DNA of 12,245 nt from DATILL01 sp035476575 (GCA_035476575.1 DATILL010000039.1:1-12245); one strand, 5' to 3'; shown: positions 1 through 6,067, counted from the first letter of the stretch. Made by a program: numbers and translations. Notes: generated from the sequence alone by a model not told the origin.

Positions 1-363
1 GCCGACGGCCAGCTCACCCCGGCCGACCCGGGCCACGAAGACGAGCCCGCCACGTTCACGACCCCGTCCAAGAAACCACCCAACGCCGGACTGACCATCG
101 ACCAGCAGACCTACAACGCCGTTCACGACGCGCTACGCCGCCTCGACGAACGCGCCAGCTCCCTGCCCAAGACCACCTTCACGGCGCCGCGCCGCTACCG
201 CGGCTGCCCCTGGCGCCCCAGCGACATCGCCGCCACCGCCCTGGCCCTGCCCCACCACGAACACGACCACACCACACGACCAACAACCGTCAACCACACA
301 ACGCGACAAAAGGTTACACGGAAAGGCTCAGTCGCGCGTAGTCGGCGACCCTCTGGAGGATGA
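1..363 (+). CDS. C-terminal part of a DDE transposase (IS5-type), 5' end outside window
   Basis: An open frame enters from the left edge and stops at the TGA at 361-363 (120 residues). The middle part (residues about 40-80) has the pattern of the C-terminal end of DDE_Tnp_4/IS5-type transposases of actinomycetes: Gln-Thr-Tyr-Asn, then Leu-Asp-Glu-Arg-Ala, Leu-Pro-Lys-Thr-Thr-Phe, Arg-Arg-Tyr-Arg-Gly-Cys-Pro-Trp-Arg, and Ala-Leu-Ala-Leu-Pro-His-His-Glu-His. The family enzyme cuts and joins the ends of its own element. The catalytic Asp residues would lie to the left, so activity cannot be judged. Two Leu-to-Pro differences from the pattern I remember (LPKTTF, APRRY) hint at decay. The last 30 or so residues are low-complexity, rich in Thr, His and Arg, and may be read-through beyond the usual end. 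The family call is from memory of the tail motif. Confidence 0.55.
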   Translation, partial: ADGQLTPADPGHEDEPATFTTPSKKPPNAGLTIDQQTYNAVHDALRRLDERASSLPKTTFTAPRRYRGCPWRPSDIAATALALPHHEHDHTTRPTTVNHTTRQKVTRKGSVARSRRPSGG

Positions 364-453
364 TGCTGGTGTTTACCGGGTGTGCGGTCATGGTTTGCAT
401 GCGGAATGCCCGCCTTGTCCTTATTGTACCATTGTTGCGGTACATTTGTGAAC
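364..453. other. Junction between transposase end and nucS fragment, with a small inverted repeat
   Basis: This non-coding stretch is visibly more AT-rich than its surroundings. It contains an inverted repeat with arms TGTACC (425-430) and GGTACA (439-444) around an 8-nt loop. Homology to nucS begins abruptly at about 454. The stretch is probably the end of the inserted element plus junction DNA. The terminal inverted repeat and target duplication cannot be defined because the other end of the element is not in the window. Confidence 0.4.
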
Positions 454-654
454 ATCGACGGCGTGGAGCAGCTCACCCGCTACCTGGAGCTGCTCAACCG
501 CGATCCGCTGCTGGCGCCGGTGCGGGGGGTCTTCGCGGCGCAGGAGATCCGGCCGCAGGCACGGGTGCTCGCCGTCGATCGGGGGATCGAGTGCCTGACC
601 CTGGACTACGACGCGCTGCGCGGCATCGAGGACGACGGCCTGCGGTTGTTCTGA
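448..654 (+). pseudogene. nucS: nucS C-terminal remnant (mismatch-specific endonuclease NucS/EndoMS)
   Basis: The 66 residues from position 454 to the TGA at 652-654 match the end of actinobacterial NucS. They start at Ile-Asp-Gly-Val-Glu-Gln-Leu-Thr-Arg-Tyr, continue with Leu-Leu-Asn-Arg-Asp-Pro and Gly-Val-Phe-Ala-Ala-Gln, then Leu-Asp-Tyr-Asp, and finish in Leu-Arg-Leu-Phe. NucS makes double-strand cuts at mismatches and replaces MutSL in many actinobacteria. In intact proteins (about 220-230 aa) the segment just before IDGVEQLTR carries the RecB-like catalytic Asp/Glu/Lys residues (GEVDLL ... VEVKRR). Here that part and everything upstream are gone and are replaced by unrelated AT-richer DNA ending in a GTG (448). 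The Leu-Phe tail resembles the sliding-clamp-binding end. The fragment cannot be an active nuclease. A GTG at 448 or an ATG at 382 could still translate it. Loss was probably caused by the neighbouring insertion element. Confidence 0.8.
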
Positions 655-658
655 GCTG

Positions 659-690
659 GCCGCCTCTGGTCCAGCGAGATCCGAGGCGGC
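659..690 (+). terminator. Hairpin 3' of the nucS remnant
   Basis: Perfect 8-bp arms GCCGCCTC (659-666) and GAGGCGGC (683-690) enclose a 16-nt loop that starts 4 nt after the nucS stop codon. There is no T-run, as is common for actinobacterial terminators. It is probably the original nucS transcription terminator left in place. Confidence 0.5.
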
Positions 691-767
691 GGGTCGAGGG
701 GCGGGCAGCGGCAAAGGCGACTAGGCTACCGGCCACCCATCCCGTACCCACAGAGAATGGTGTTTCC

Positions 768-971
768 GTGCAGATCGGAATCCTCCTCATGGTGGTCGGC
801 TTCGGGTCGGCCATTCTGCACCAGTTCACCGACGTCCAGCTCACCCTGCTGTCCAGGGCCGACGCCTACCAACCCACCGCTGGCGGCCTGCTCGGGCTGG
901 TCGGCGTGGCAGTCGTGGCCGTCGCTGCCTTGGCTGGGCGGACGCGGAGCCGTTCCCGCGGCTCCGCGTAG
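768..971 (+). CDS. Small two-helix membrane protein, unknown function
   Basis: The product is 67 residues from a GTG start. Helix 1 covers residues about 1-18 (VQIGILLMVVGFGSAILH), and helix 2 residues about 40-60 (Gly-Leu-Leu-Gly-Leu-Val-Gly-Val-Ala-Val-Val). A short polar loop with Arg-Ala-Asp-Ala-Tyr-Gln-Pro lies between them, and the tail is basic (Arg-Thr-Arg-Ser-Arg-Ser-Arg). It is probably a cytoplasmic membrane protein. The reading frame is open further upstream, but that part is Arg/Ala-rich and crosses the nucS remnant in another frame, so the GTG at 768 is preferred; the ribosome-binding site is weak. It follows nucS by 113 nt on the same strand, so it may have been nucS's original neighbour. 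I do not recognise the family well enough to name it. Confidence 0.5.
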   Translation: MQIGILLMVVGFGSAILHQFTDVQLTLLSRADAYQPTAGGLLGLVGVAVVAVAALAGRTRSRSRGSA

Positions 972-1077
972 CAGCCAGCAGGCCGAGAGCGCTACACGGC
1001 ACCCGGCACTCCACAATGTGGCATGCCTTGCCTGGTGGCAGGCCTAAGTAAGGTGACAACAACGCGCAGATTACGGT
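972..1077. other. Convergent intergenic gap
   Basis: About 100 nt lie between the plus-strand membrane protein and the minus-strand lectin pseudogene. I see only imperfect short inverted repeats around 1025-1045 (TGCC-TGGT-GGCA) that might act as a weak terminator. Confidence 0.25.
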
Positions 1078-1763
1078 TTAGGCGCACTGCCCTTTCTCTC
1101 TTCCTCCGCTGTCCCAGATCGCACCGTAGCCAGGTGCATATACCACGGCACGACCATCGTCCTGCATAACGAGGTAGGCGTTTGGCCTGCCACTAGTGCC
1201 AAAGGAGCAGAGCGAATGCCATCCAGCTGGTTGTGCAACCGCGCAGCCCCCCGGCCAAGCATGTTACTTTCCCATACAGCCTCGCCATATGGACCCCGCA
1301 CCACCAGGTTGCTGTCCTTCTGTAGGACAAGCTTGTAGCGACGGTCCCGTGATGCCAGAGGCTGATCGACGCTCAGCGACTGCTTTGCATAAAGCGTGTC
1401 GCCAGAAGTGCTGACCGGATTGGATGGGGTGGACCTATCTGTATGGTGCTGCGTCGCTTGTGGTGGGTTGATAATGGCTGGTGGGCTGGGTTCAGGACCG
1501 GACGTATGACCAGATGGATCCTGTGTTGCGAAGTTTGCCGAGGTTTGGGGGCTGGGGGAAATCTTCTGTACAGGTGGAGAAGCACTCTTCCCTGCGTTGG
1601 ACTTTCCCCTTTCCGTCAATAAGGTGATATACCCTAGACAGGGCCGGTAACAAAAACAGAGGCACAAATCTTTGGTCGTCAACCGTGACGGACGCTTGAC
1701 CATGGCAGCCAAAACCCCTATAGCCGCCGCCAATACGACACCGAGCACGAGCAGCCAGCCCAT
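1078..1763 (-). pseudogene. Membrane-anchored bulb-type (mannose-binding) lectin domain protein, frameshifted
   Basis: Reading from ATG 1763, the product starts with a hydrophobic anchor (MGWLLVLGVVLAAAIGVLAAM). A Ser/Pro/Thr-rich linker follows, and then the first part of a B_lectin domain: Leu-Ser-Val-Asp, Tyr-Lys-Leu-Val-Leu-Gln-Lys-Asp-Ser-Asn-Leu-Val-Val (the QxDxNxV sugar-binding motif) and Ala-Val-Trp-Glu-Ser. The frame then loses domain character after Asn-Gln-Leu-Asp-Gly (near 1218). The rest of the domain continues in the neighbouring frame: Gly-Thr-Ser-Gly-Arg-Pro-Asn-Ala-Tyr-Leu-Val-Met-Gln-Asp-Asp-Gly, Val-Val-Tyr-Ala-Pro-Gly and Ala-Ile-Trp-Asp-Ser. That frame stops at 1078-1080, while the original frame runs on to a stop at 1071. 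The shift lies at about 1200-1222. An alternative in-frame ATG is at 1787. Base composition is more AT-rich than the core genes, in line with foreign origin or decay. A sequencing error cannot be excluded. Confidence 0.65.
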
Positions 1764-1791
1764 ATGAGGTCCACCCCAGCAGCGCACGAAC

Positions 1792-2421
1792 CGTTCTCCT
1801 GAGCGCCATCGATGCGCTGGCTGCCACCGACGTGCCCTTGTGGTGGTTGGTGCCCAAGCGGTTTACCTGCGTACTGGCGTGGCCGGGCTCACTGTTGCGC
1901 CCTTTACCACAGATGGCGATGTCGCCCTTGACCCGACCCTCCTCGGCGACGATCCGCTCTCGGAGAGCAGTCGGGCGGCCAAACGTACCCACGGGCTGGA
2001 GGTAAACCTGGTTGACAACGACCTCATGCCGCTGGCCGGCCTGGCGTCCGGCGATGGCAGGCGGGTCGAGGTGCCATCGTCGGCACCGCCGCGTTTCTGG
2101 TCGCCAAGATCCACAAATTGGTCGACCGGGTGATCGACGGCCGTCCCCATCGAATGAGCGACGCGGGAGACGTTCTCCGGCTCGTCCATGCCACACCGGT
2201 GGCGTCGATGCCTGGGCGTCTCCGCGTGTTGCGCGACCGCCCGATCTCCGGCTTCGCGACAGGTCAGGCCCCTCCAAACGCTGGTTACGCTCTTCCGCGG
2301 TGCCAGCTCACCGGGAGTGGTGATGGCGGTGCCGGCCGTGGAGCTGGACCTGCCCGCGATACAGGTCGAGACGCAGCTAACGGGTTATTTCCACGAACTT
2401 GCCCGGAGGATCGGCACCTAG
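1792..2421 (+). pseudogene. Broken nucleotidyltransferase-like gene
   Basis: Protein-like sequence is spread over several frames and lines up as one decayed gene. (1) About 1792-1840: Leu-Ser-Ala-Ile-Asp-Ala-Leu-Ala-Ala-Thr-Asp-Val-Pro-Leu. (2) 1843-2080, another frame: Val-Gly-Ala-Gln-Ala-Val-Tyr-Leu-Arg-Thr-Gly, Val-Ala-Pro-Phe-Thr-Thr-Asp-Gly-Asp-Val-Ala-Leu-Asp-Pro, where the Thr-Asp-x-Asp part is nucleotidyltransferase-like. (3) From about 2072, a third frame: Phe-Leu-Val-Ala-Lys-Ile-His-Lys-Leu and Asp-Ala-Gly-Asp-Val-Leu-Arg-Leu-Val. (4) About 2280-2421: Leu-Phe-Arg-Gly-Ala-Ser ending in Ala-Arg-Arg-Ile-Gly-Thr and TAG. A family of actinobacterial proteins with this motif order, annotated as nucleotidyltransferase (AbiEii-like), is what I recall. 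At least three frameshifts are needed, and the part between the Asp-Pro motif and the Lys-Ile-His motif looks shortened. No function is expected. Confidence 0.5.
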
Positions 2422-2518
2422 CCATGTAGGGATCAAGACGGCGGACCGACGACCTGGCGGGATGTGACCGGGCTCCTGCCTACGTCCGACCGGCACATGC
2501 GAGACTCGGCTCAGCCGT

Positions 2519-2526
2519 CGGAAGGA
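2519..2526 (+). promoter_or_regulatory. Ribosome-binding site deciding the dehydrogenase start
   Basis: GGAAGGAG lies 6 nt before GTG 2533 and supports this start over the in-frame start at 2464. The extra N-terminal residues from 2464 have no domain character. Confidence 0.7.
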
Positions 2527-2532
2527 GCCGCT

Positions 2533-4317
2533 GTGGCGCGCGAGTTCTCCAAGATCGGAGTTGTTGGGCTGGGGACGATGGGCGCCGGTATCGCCGAGGT
2601 GTGCGCCCGGTCCGGCGTCGACGTGGTCGCCGTCGAGCAGAACGACGAGACGCTGCTGCGCGGCCGCGGCCATCTCGAGCACTCCACCGGCCGGGCGGTT
2701 CGGCGCGGCAAGCTGACCGAGGCCGGGCAGGCCGAGCTGATGGGCCGGATCACGTTCTCCACCGACCTGGCCGACCTGAAGGAGGCCGAGCTGGTGGTGG
2801 AGGCCGTGCCGGAGCGGCTGGAGCTCAAGCGTGACATCTTCGTCAAGCTCGACTCGATCTGCCCGCCGGACACGGTCCTGGCCAGCAACACCTCCTCGCT
2901 GTCGATCACCGAGATCGCGGTCGCCACCAGGCGGCCGGGCAAGGTGATCGGGATGCACTTCTTCAACCCGGCGCCGGTGATGAAGCTGGTCGAGGTCGTC
3001 CGCAGCGTGGTCACCGAGCCGGATGTGGTGGAGGATGTCGAGGCGCTGGCCCAGCGGCTCGGCAAGAGCGACGTCACCGTCCGCGACAAGGCCGGCTTCA
3101 TCGCCAACTTCCTGCTGTTCGGCTACCTCAACCATGCCGTGTCGATGTACGAGCAGCATTACGCCACCCGCGAGGACATCGACGCGGCGATGAAGCTCGG
3201 CTGCGGCCTGCCGATGGGCCCGCTGCAGCTCCTTGACCTGATCGGGCTGGACACGGCGTACGAGATCATCGAGACGATGTACCGGCAGACCCGTGATCAC
3301 CGGCACGCCCCGGCGCCGTACCTGAAGCAGATGGTCACCGCCGGGCTGCTCGGCCGCAAGACCGGCCGCGGCTTCTACAGCTACGAGGACGCCGACTCCC
3401 CGGTGATCGTCCCGGATGCTTACACCCCGACCGGGCCGCACGGGGGGCCGGGCGTCCGGCCGGTGCGCACGGTCGGCGTGGTCGGCTCCGGCACGATGGC
3501 CACCGGCATCGTCGAGGTCTGCGCCAGGGCCGGGTACGACGTGCTGCTCGTGGCCCGCGGCCCGGGCAAGGTGGCCAAGGTGCGTGCCACCATCGAACGG
3601 TCGATGGAGAAGGCGGTGCAGCGCGGCAAGCTCGACGCCGGGGACCGGGACGCCGCGCTGGCCCGGGTCACCGGCAGCACCGCGCTGGACGACCTGACCG
3701 CCGCCGACCTCGTCGTGGAGGCGATTGTCGAGGAGCTGCCGGTCAAGCAGGCGCTGTTCAGCAACCTGGACGAGATCTGCCGGCCGGGCGCGGTCCTGGC
3801 CACCACCACCTCCAGCCTGCCGGTGATCGAGCTGGCCGCGGTGACCGGCCGGCCCGGCGACGTCGTCGGCCTGCACTTCTTCAACCCGGCGCCGGTGATG
3901 AGGCTGGTCGAGGTGATCCGCACCGTGCACACCGCCGAGGACGTGGCCGCCACCGGGCTGGCGGTCAGCGAGAAGCTGGGCAAGCACCCGGTGAGCTGCG
4001 GCGACCGGGCCGGCTTCATCGTCAACGCGCTGCTCTTCCCCTACCTGAACGACGCGGTGAAGATGCTCGAGGGCAACTACTCCAACGCCGAGGACATCGA
4101 CACCGCGATGAAGCTCGGCTGCGGCTACCCGATGGGGCCGTTCGAGCTGCTTGACGTGGTGGGGCTGGATGTCTCGCTGGCCATCGAGCAGACCCTGTTC
4201 CGCGAGCTCCGCGAGCCTGGGCTGGCCCCCGCGCCGCTGCTGGAGCATCTGGTCACCGCCGGCTACCTGGGCCGCAAGGCTGGCCGCGGCTTCCGCGACT
4301 ACACTGCGGCGCGGTGA
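2533..4317 (+). CDS. hbd: 3-hydroxybutyryl-CoA dehydrogenase, tandem two-domain fusion
   Basis: The product is 594 residues, twice the usual 280-290, because two full 3-hydroxyacyl-CoA dehydrogenase units are joined by a short Pro/Gly linker (about 294-314). Each has an N-terminal Rossmann domain and a C-terminal helical domain. The family oxidises 3-hydroxybutyryl-CoA to acetoacetyl-CoA, or the reverse, in the cytoplasm. Unit 1 has GLGTMG at 12-17, an acid (Glu35) at the end of the second strand, and the His142/Glu154 dyad (HFFNPAP...KLVEVV). Unit 2 has GSGTMA at 318-323, Ala341-Arg342 where unit 1 has Glu35-Gln36, and the dyad His448/Glu460. Asn in GFI(A/V)N is kept in both; Ser-Asn-Thr-Ser-Ser in unit 1 is Thr-Thr-Thr-Ser-Ser in unit 2. 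GTG 2533 is chosen because GGAAGGAG lies just upstream; an in-frame GTG at 2464 lacks such a site. The link to the nearby ccr points to the ethylmalonyl-CoA or butyryl-CoA route. Confidence 0.93.
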   Translation: MAREFSKIGVVGLGTMGAGIAEVCARSGVDVVAVEQNDETLLRGRGHLEHSTGRAVRRGKLTEAGQAELMGRITFSTDLADLKEAELVVEAVPERLELKRDIFVKLDSICPPDTVLASNTSSLSITEIAVATRRPGKVIGMHFFNPAPVMKLVEVVRSVVTEPDVVEDVEALAQRLGKSDVTVRDKAGFIANFLLFGYLNHAVSMYEQHYATREDIDAAMKLGCGLPMGPLQLLDLIGLDTAYEIIETMYRQTRDHRHAPAPYLKQMVTAGLLGRKTGRGFYSYEDADSPVIVPDAYTPTGPHGGPGVRPVRTVGVVGSGTMATGIVEVCARAGYDVLLVARGPGKVAKVRATIERSMEKAVQRGKLDAGDRDAALARVTGSTALDDLTAADLVVEAIVEELPVKQALFSNLDEICRPGAVLATTTSSLPVIELAAVTGRPGDVVGLHFFNPAPVMRLVEVIRTVHTAEDVAATGLAVSEKLGKHPVSCGDRAGFIVNALLFPYLNDAVKMLEGNYSNAEDIDTAMKLGCGYPMGPFELLDVVGLDVSLAIEQTLFRELREPGLAPAPLLEHLVTAGYLGRKAGRGFRDYTAAR

Positions 4318-4586
4318 CCGCTGGGGACGGCGCCAGCGGCATCGGCGGCACTGGCGGCACCGAGGAGTGGCGGGGTGAGGACTACGTCGTCCGGCGGGTG
4401 ACCGGCAGCGCGGCGACCAAGCCCTACCGGTGTCCCGGATGCGACCACGAGATCCGGCCTGGCACACCGCATCTGGTGGTCTGGCCGGCGTACGACGAGG
4501 TGGCCGCGCACCGCCGGCACTGGCACACCGCCTGCTGGCGAGCCCGGGGCCGGCGTACCGTCCGGGTCCGCCGCGGGTGGGGCTGA
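4314..4586 (+). CDS. Small Cys/His zinc-ribbon-like conserved protein
   Basis: The product is 90 residues. Its GTG start shares the GTGA with the dehydrogenase stop, so the two are probably translationally coupled; no other in-frame start is visible. The first 20 residues are Gly/Thr-rich and probably disordered. The core has Tyr-Val-Val-Arg-Arg-Val-Thr-Gly, then Cys40-Pro-Gly-Cys43, Ile-Arg-Pro-Gly-Thr-Pro-His53, Val-Trp-Pro, and His-Trp-His71-Thr-Ala-Cys74-Trp. Cys40, Cys43, His53 or His71 and Cys74 could bind one zinc ion. The tail is strongly basic (Arg-Arg-Thr-Val-Arg-Val-Arg-Arg). Similar small proteins are widespread in actinomycetes and are sometimes labelled 'ATP/GTP-binding', with no basis visible here. 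Metal binding with contact to nucleic acid or protein is inference; the function is unknown. Confidence 0.8.
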   Translation: MTAGDGASGIGGTGGTEEWRGEDYVVRRVTGSAATKPYRCPGCDHEIRPGTPHLVVWPAYDEVAAHRRHWHTACWRARGRRTVRVRRGWG

Positions 4587-4620
4587 CCCGGCGGCCTGCC
4601 CCGGGCGCGGACGGCTCGGT

Positions 4621-4626
4621 TACGGT
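4621..4626 (+). promoter_or_regulatory. Possible -10 element for a leaderless hydrolase transcript
   Basis: TACGGT fits the actinobacterial TAnnnT -10 pattern and ends 7 nt before ATG 4634, the spacing expected for a leaderless transcript. No Shine-Dalgarno sequence precedes that ATG and no good -35 is visible. Weak evidence. Confidence 0.3.
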
Positions 4627-4633
4627 CGTCCTC

Positions 4634-5386
4634 ATGCCCCACGTTCTGGTGCTGCTGCACGCGTTCCCGCTGACCTCGGCGATGTGGGACGACGTACGGC
4701 CGGCGCTGCCCACGACGACCCGGGTGGTCACGCCGGACCAGCGCGGCTTTGGCGCGTCCCCGCTCGGCGGCGACCCTCCCTCGCTCGACACAGTGGCGGA
4801 CGACGTGGCCGCGCTGCTCGACTCGCTGGGCGTCCGGCGGGCGGTCGTCGGCGGGCTGTCCATGGGCGGGTACGTCGCGATGGCGTTCTGCCGCCGGTAC
4901 GGCGACCGGGTGGCCGGCCTGGTCCTGGCCGACACCAAGGCGGCCGCCGACCCCGAGCCGGCCGCCGCGAACCGGCTGCGGATCGCCGAGCGGGTGCTCG
5001 GCGAGGAGGGCAGCGGGGTGCTGCTGCACACGGTCTTCCCGCTGCTGCTCGGTGCCACGACCGAGCGGGAGCGGCCCGCCGTGGTGGACCAGGTCCGGAC
5101 CATGGTGGCCGCCGCCCCGCCCGCCGGGGTGGCCTGGGCGCAGCGGGCCATGGCAGCCCGGCCGGACTCCTTCGACACGCTGCGCCGGGTCGCCGTACCC
5201 GCCCTGGTGATCGCCGGCGCCGAGGACCGGCTGTCCACTGTGGAGGATGCCCGGGCCATGGCCGAGGCGCTGCCGGACGCCCGGCTGGTCACCATCCCGG
5301 CCGCCGGCCACCTGTCCGCGGTCGAGCAGCCCGCCGCCTTCGCTGCCGCGGTCACCGACTTCCTTGCCGAGCTAGCAGCGGACTAG
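4634..5386 (+). CDS. Alpha/beta hydrolase
   Basis: The product is 250 residues, a normal length for a single-domain alpha/beta-hydrolase (esterase, lactonase or thioesterase-like). The first strand and oxyanion region are LVLLHAFPLTSAMW (His9-Ala-Phe-Pro). The nucleophile elbow is Gly-Gly-Leu-Ser76-Met-Gly-Gly-Tyr. The acid is Asp198 in Gly-Ala-Glu-Asp-Arg, and the catalytic base is His226 in Ala-Gly-His-Leu-Ser. There is no signal peptide, so it is cytoplasmic. Substrate cannot be told from sequence; the nearby acyl-CoA enzymes make an ester or thioester possible but do not prove it. ATG 4634 fits the family N-terminus, although it lacks a clear ribosome-binding site. The frame is open much further upstream, but that stretch is a shadow of the zinc-ribbon gene. 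It starts 47 nt after that gene. Confidence 0.9.
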   Translation: MPHVLVLLHAFPLTSAMWDDVRPALPTTTRVVTPDQRGFGASPLGGDPPSLDTVADDVAALLDSLGVRRAVVGGLSMGGYVAMAFCRRYGDRVAGLVLADTKAAADPEPAAANRLRIAERVLGEEGSGVLLHTVFPLLLGATTERERPAVVDQVRTMVAAAPPAGVAWAQRAMAARPDSFDTLRRVAVPALVIAGAEDRLSTVEDARAMAEALPDARLVTIPAAGHLSAVEQPAAFAAAVTDFLAELAAD

Positions 5387-5408
5387 ACTAGAACCCAGTC
5401 TAGGGAGG
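5383..5408 (+). promoter_or_regulatory. vapBC promoter/operator: inverted repeat, -10-like box and ribosome-binding site
   Basis: A perfect inverted repeat CTAGACT (5383-5389) / AGTCTAG (5397-5403) with a 7-nt spacer overlaps the hydrolase stop codon (TAG 5384-5386). TAGACT (5384-5389) fits a -10 hexamer. GGGAGG (5403-5408) is a ribosome-binding site 6 nt before the vapB ATG. Type II antitoxins usually bind such repeats over their own promoter, so autoregulation is inferred. Confidence 0.6.
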
Positions 5409-5414
5409 TTATTG

Positions 5415-5660
5415 ATGACCGAACCCGCCGAGGTCAACATCCACGAGGCGAAGACCCATCTCTCCCGGTTGGTCGCCCGGGCCGAGGAGGGCGAGGAGAT
5501 CATCATCAGCCGGGCGGGCAAGCCGGCCGCGAAGCTCGTCCCGATCCGGCGGAACCAGCCGCGTCGGTTTGGCGTATGGGAAGGTCAGGTCGTCATTCAC
5601 GACGACTTCGATGAACTGCCGGAAGAGGTTGCGGCGGCTTTTCGTGGCGAGCGTCCGTGA
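5415..5660 (+). CDS. vapB: Antitoxin of a type II toxin-antitoxin pair (Phd/YefM-like VapB)
   Basis: The product is 81 residues, the usual antitoxin length. The N-terminal part has the Phd/YefM fold pattern Val-Asn-Ile-His-Glu-Ala-Lys-Thr-His-Leu-Ser-Arg-Leu-Val (residues 7-20). It is followed by Ile-Ile-Ile-Ser-Arg-Ala-Gly-Lys-Pro-Ala-Ala-Lys-Leu-Val-Pro (29-43). This domain dimerises and binds the operator. The C-terminal half has an acidic stretch (Asp-Asp-Phe-Asp-Glu-Leu-Pro-Glu-Glu) that in relatives folds over and inhibits the toxin. ATG 5415 is used because of the well-placed GGGAGG; a TTG directly before it is less likely. The gene overlaps the toxin by GTGA, as expected for stoichiometric synthesis. 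Confidence 0.9.
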   Translation: MTEPAEVNIHEAKTHLSRLVARAEEGEEIIISRAGKPAAKLVPIRRNQPRRFGVWEGQVVIHDDFDELPEEVAAAFRGERP

Positions 5661-6031
5661 GACTTCTGCTCGATACGCACATCCTGCTCTGGGCGCTTGC
5701 CAACGATCGACGGCTCTCCGCGGGCGTGCGGACGGTGATCGAGGACAGCGCTCAGGCATATGTCAGCGTGGCGTCCGTCTGGGAGATCGCGATCAAGCGG
5801 GCGTCCGGGAAGCTCGACGCGCCGGCGGATCTCGGGCGGGTGATCACCTACAGCGGGTTCGACCCGTTGCCGATCGGCGTGGACCACGCGTTAAGCGCCG
5901 GATCCCTGCCGCCGCATCACGCTGACCCATTTGACCGGATGCTGGTCGCACAGGCTCAGCATGAGGGCCTCACCCTGGTCACAGCGGACCGGCAGATCGC
6001 GAAGTACGACGTGCGGGTGCTGGTCGCGTAG
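5657..6031 (+). CDS. vapC: PIN-domain ribonuclease toxin (VapC)
   Basis: The product is 124 residues from a GTG overlapping the antitoxin stop. It is a full PIN domain with acidic Mg2+-binding residues in place: Asp6 in Leu-Leu-Leu-Asp-Thr-His, Glu43 in Ser-Val-Trp-Glu-Ile-Ala-Ile-Lys, Asp93 in Asp-Pro-Phe-Asp-Arg-Met-Leu-Val-Ala-Gln-Ala, and Asp111 in Val-Thr-Ala-Asp-Arg. VapC toxins cleave tRNA or rRNA when freed from the antitoxin. The target cannot be predicted. All key residues and the ends are intact, so the module is probably functional. The pair stands alone between two metabolic genes on the same strand, which suggests a separately acquired cassette. Confidence 0.92.
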   Translation: MRLLLDTHILLWALANDRRLSAGVRTVIEDSAQAYVSVASVWEIAIKRASGKLDAPADLGRVITYSGFDPLPIGVDHALSAGSLPPHHADPFDRMLVAQAQHEGLTLVTADRQIAKYDVRVLVA

Positions 6032-6067
6032 ATCGTGCGCGTTGTGAAGGCTTGTTAAGGTCAGGGC

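Noticed and set aside
1492..2277. Minus-strand frame of 261 codons overlapping the lectin and nucleotidyltransferase remnants
   Set aside because: No family motifs, Arg-rich, and it conflicts with protein-like segments on the plus strand and with the lectin frame.
2377..5355. Very long minus-strand open frame (992 codons) across the dehydrogenase and hydrolase genes
   Set aside because: It is a low-complexity Arg/Ser/His-rich shadow of high-GC plus-strand genes with clear domains and catalytic residues.
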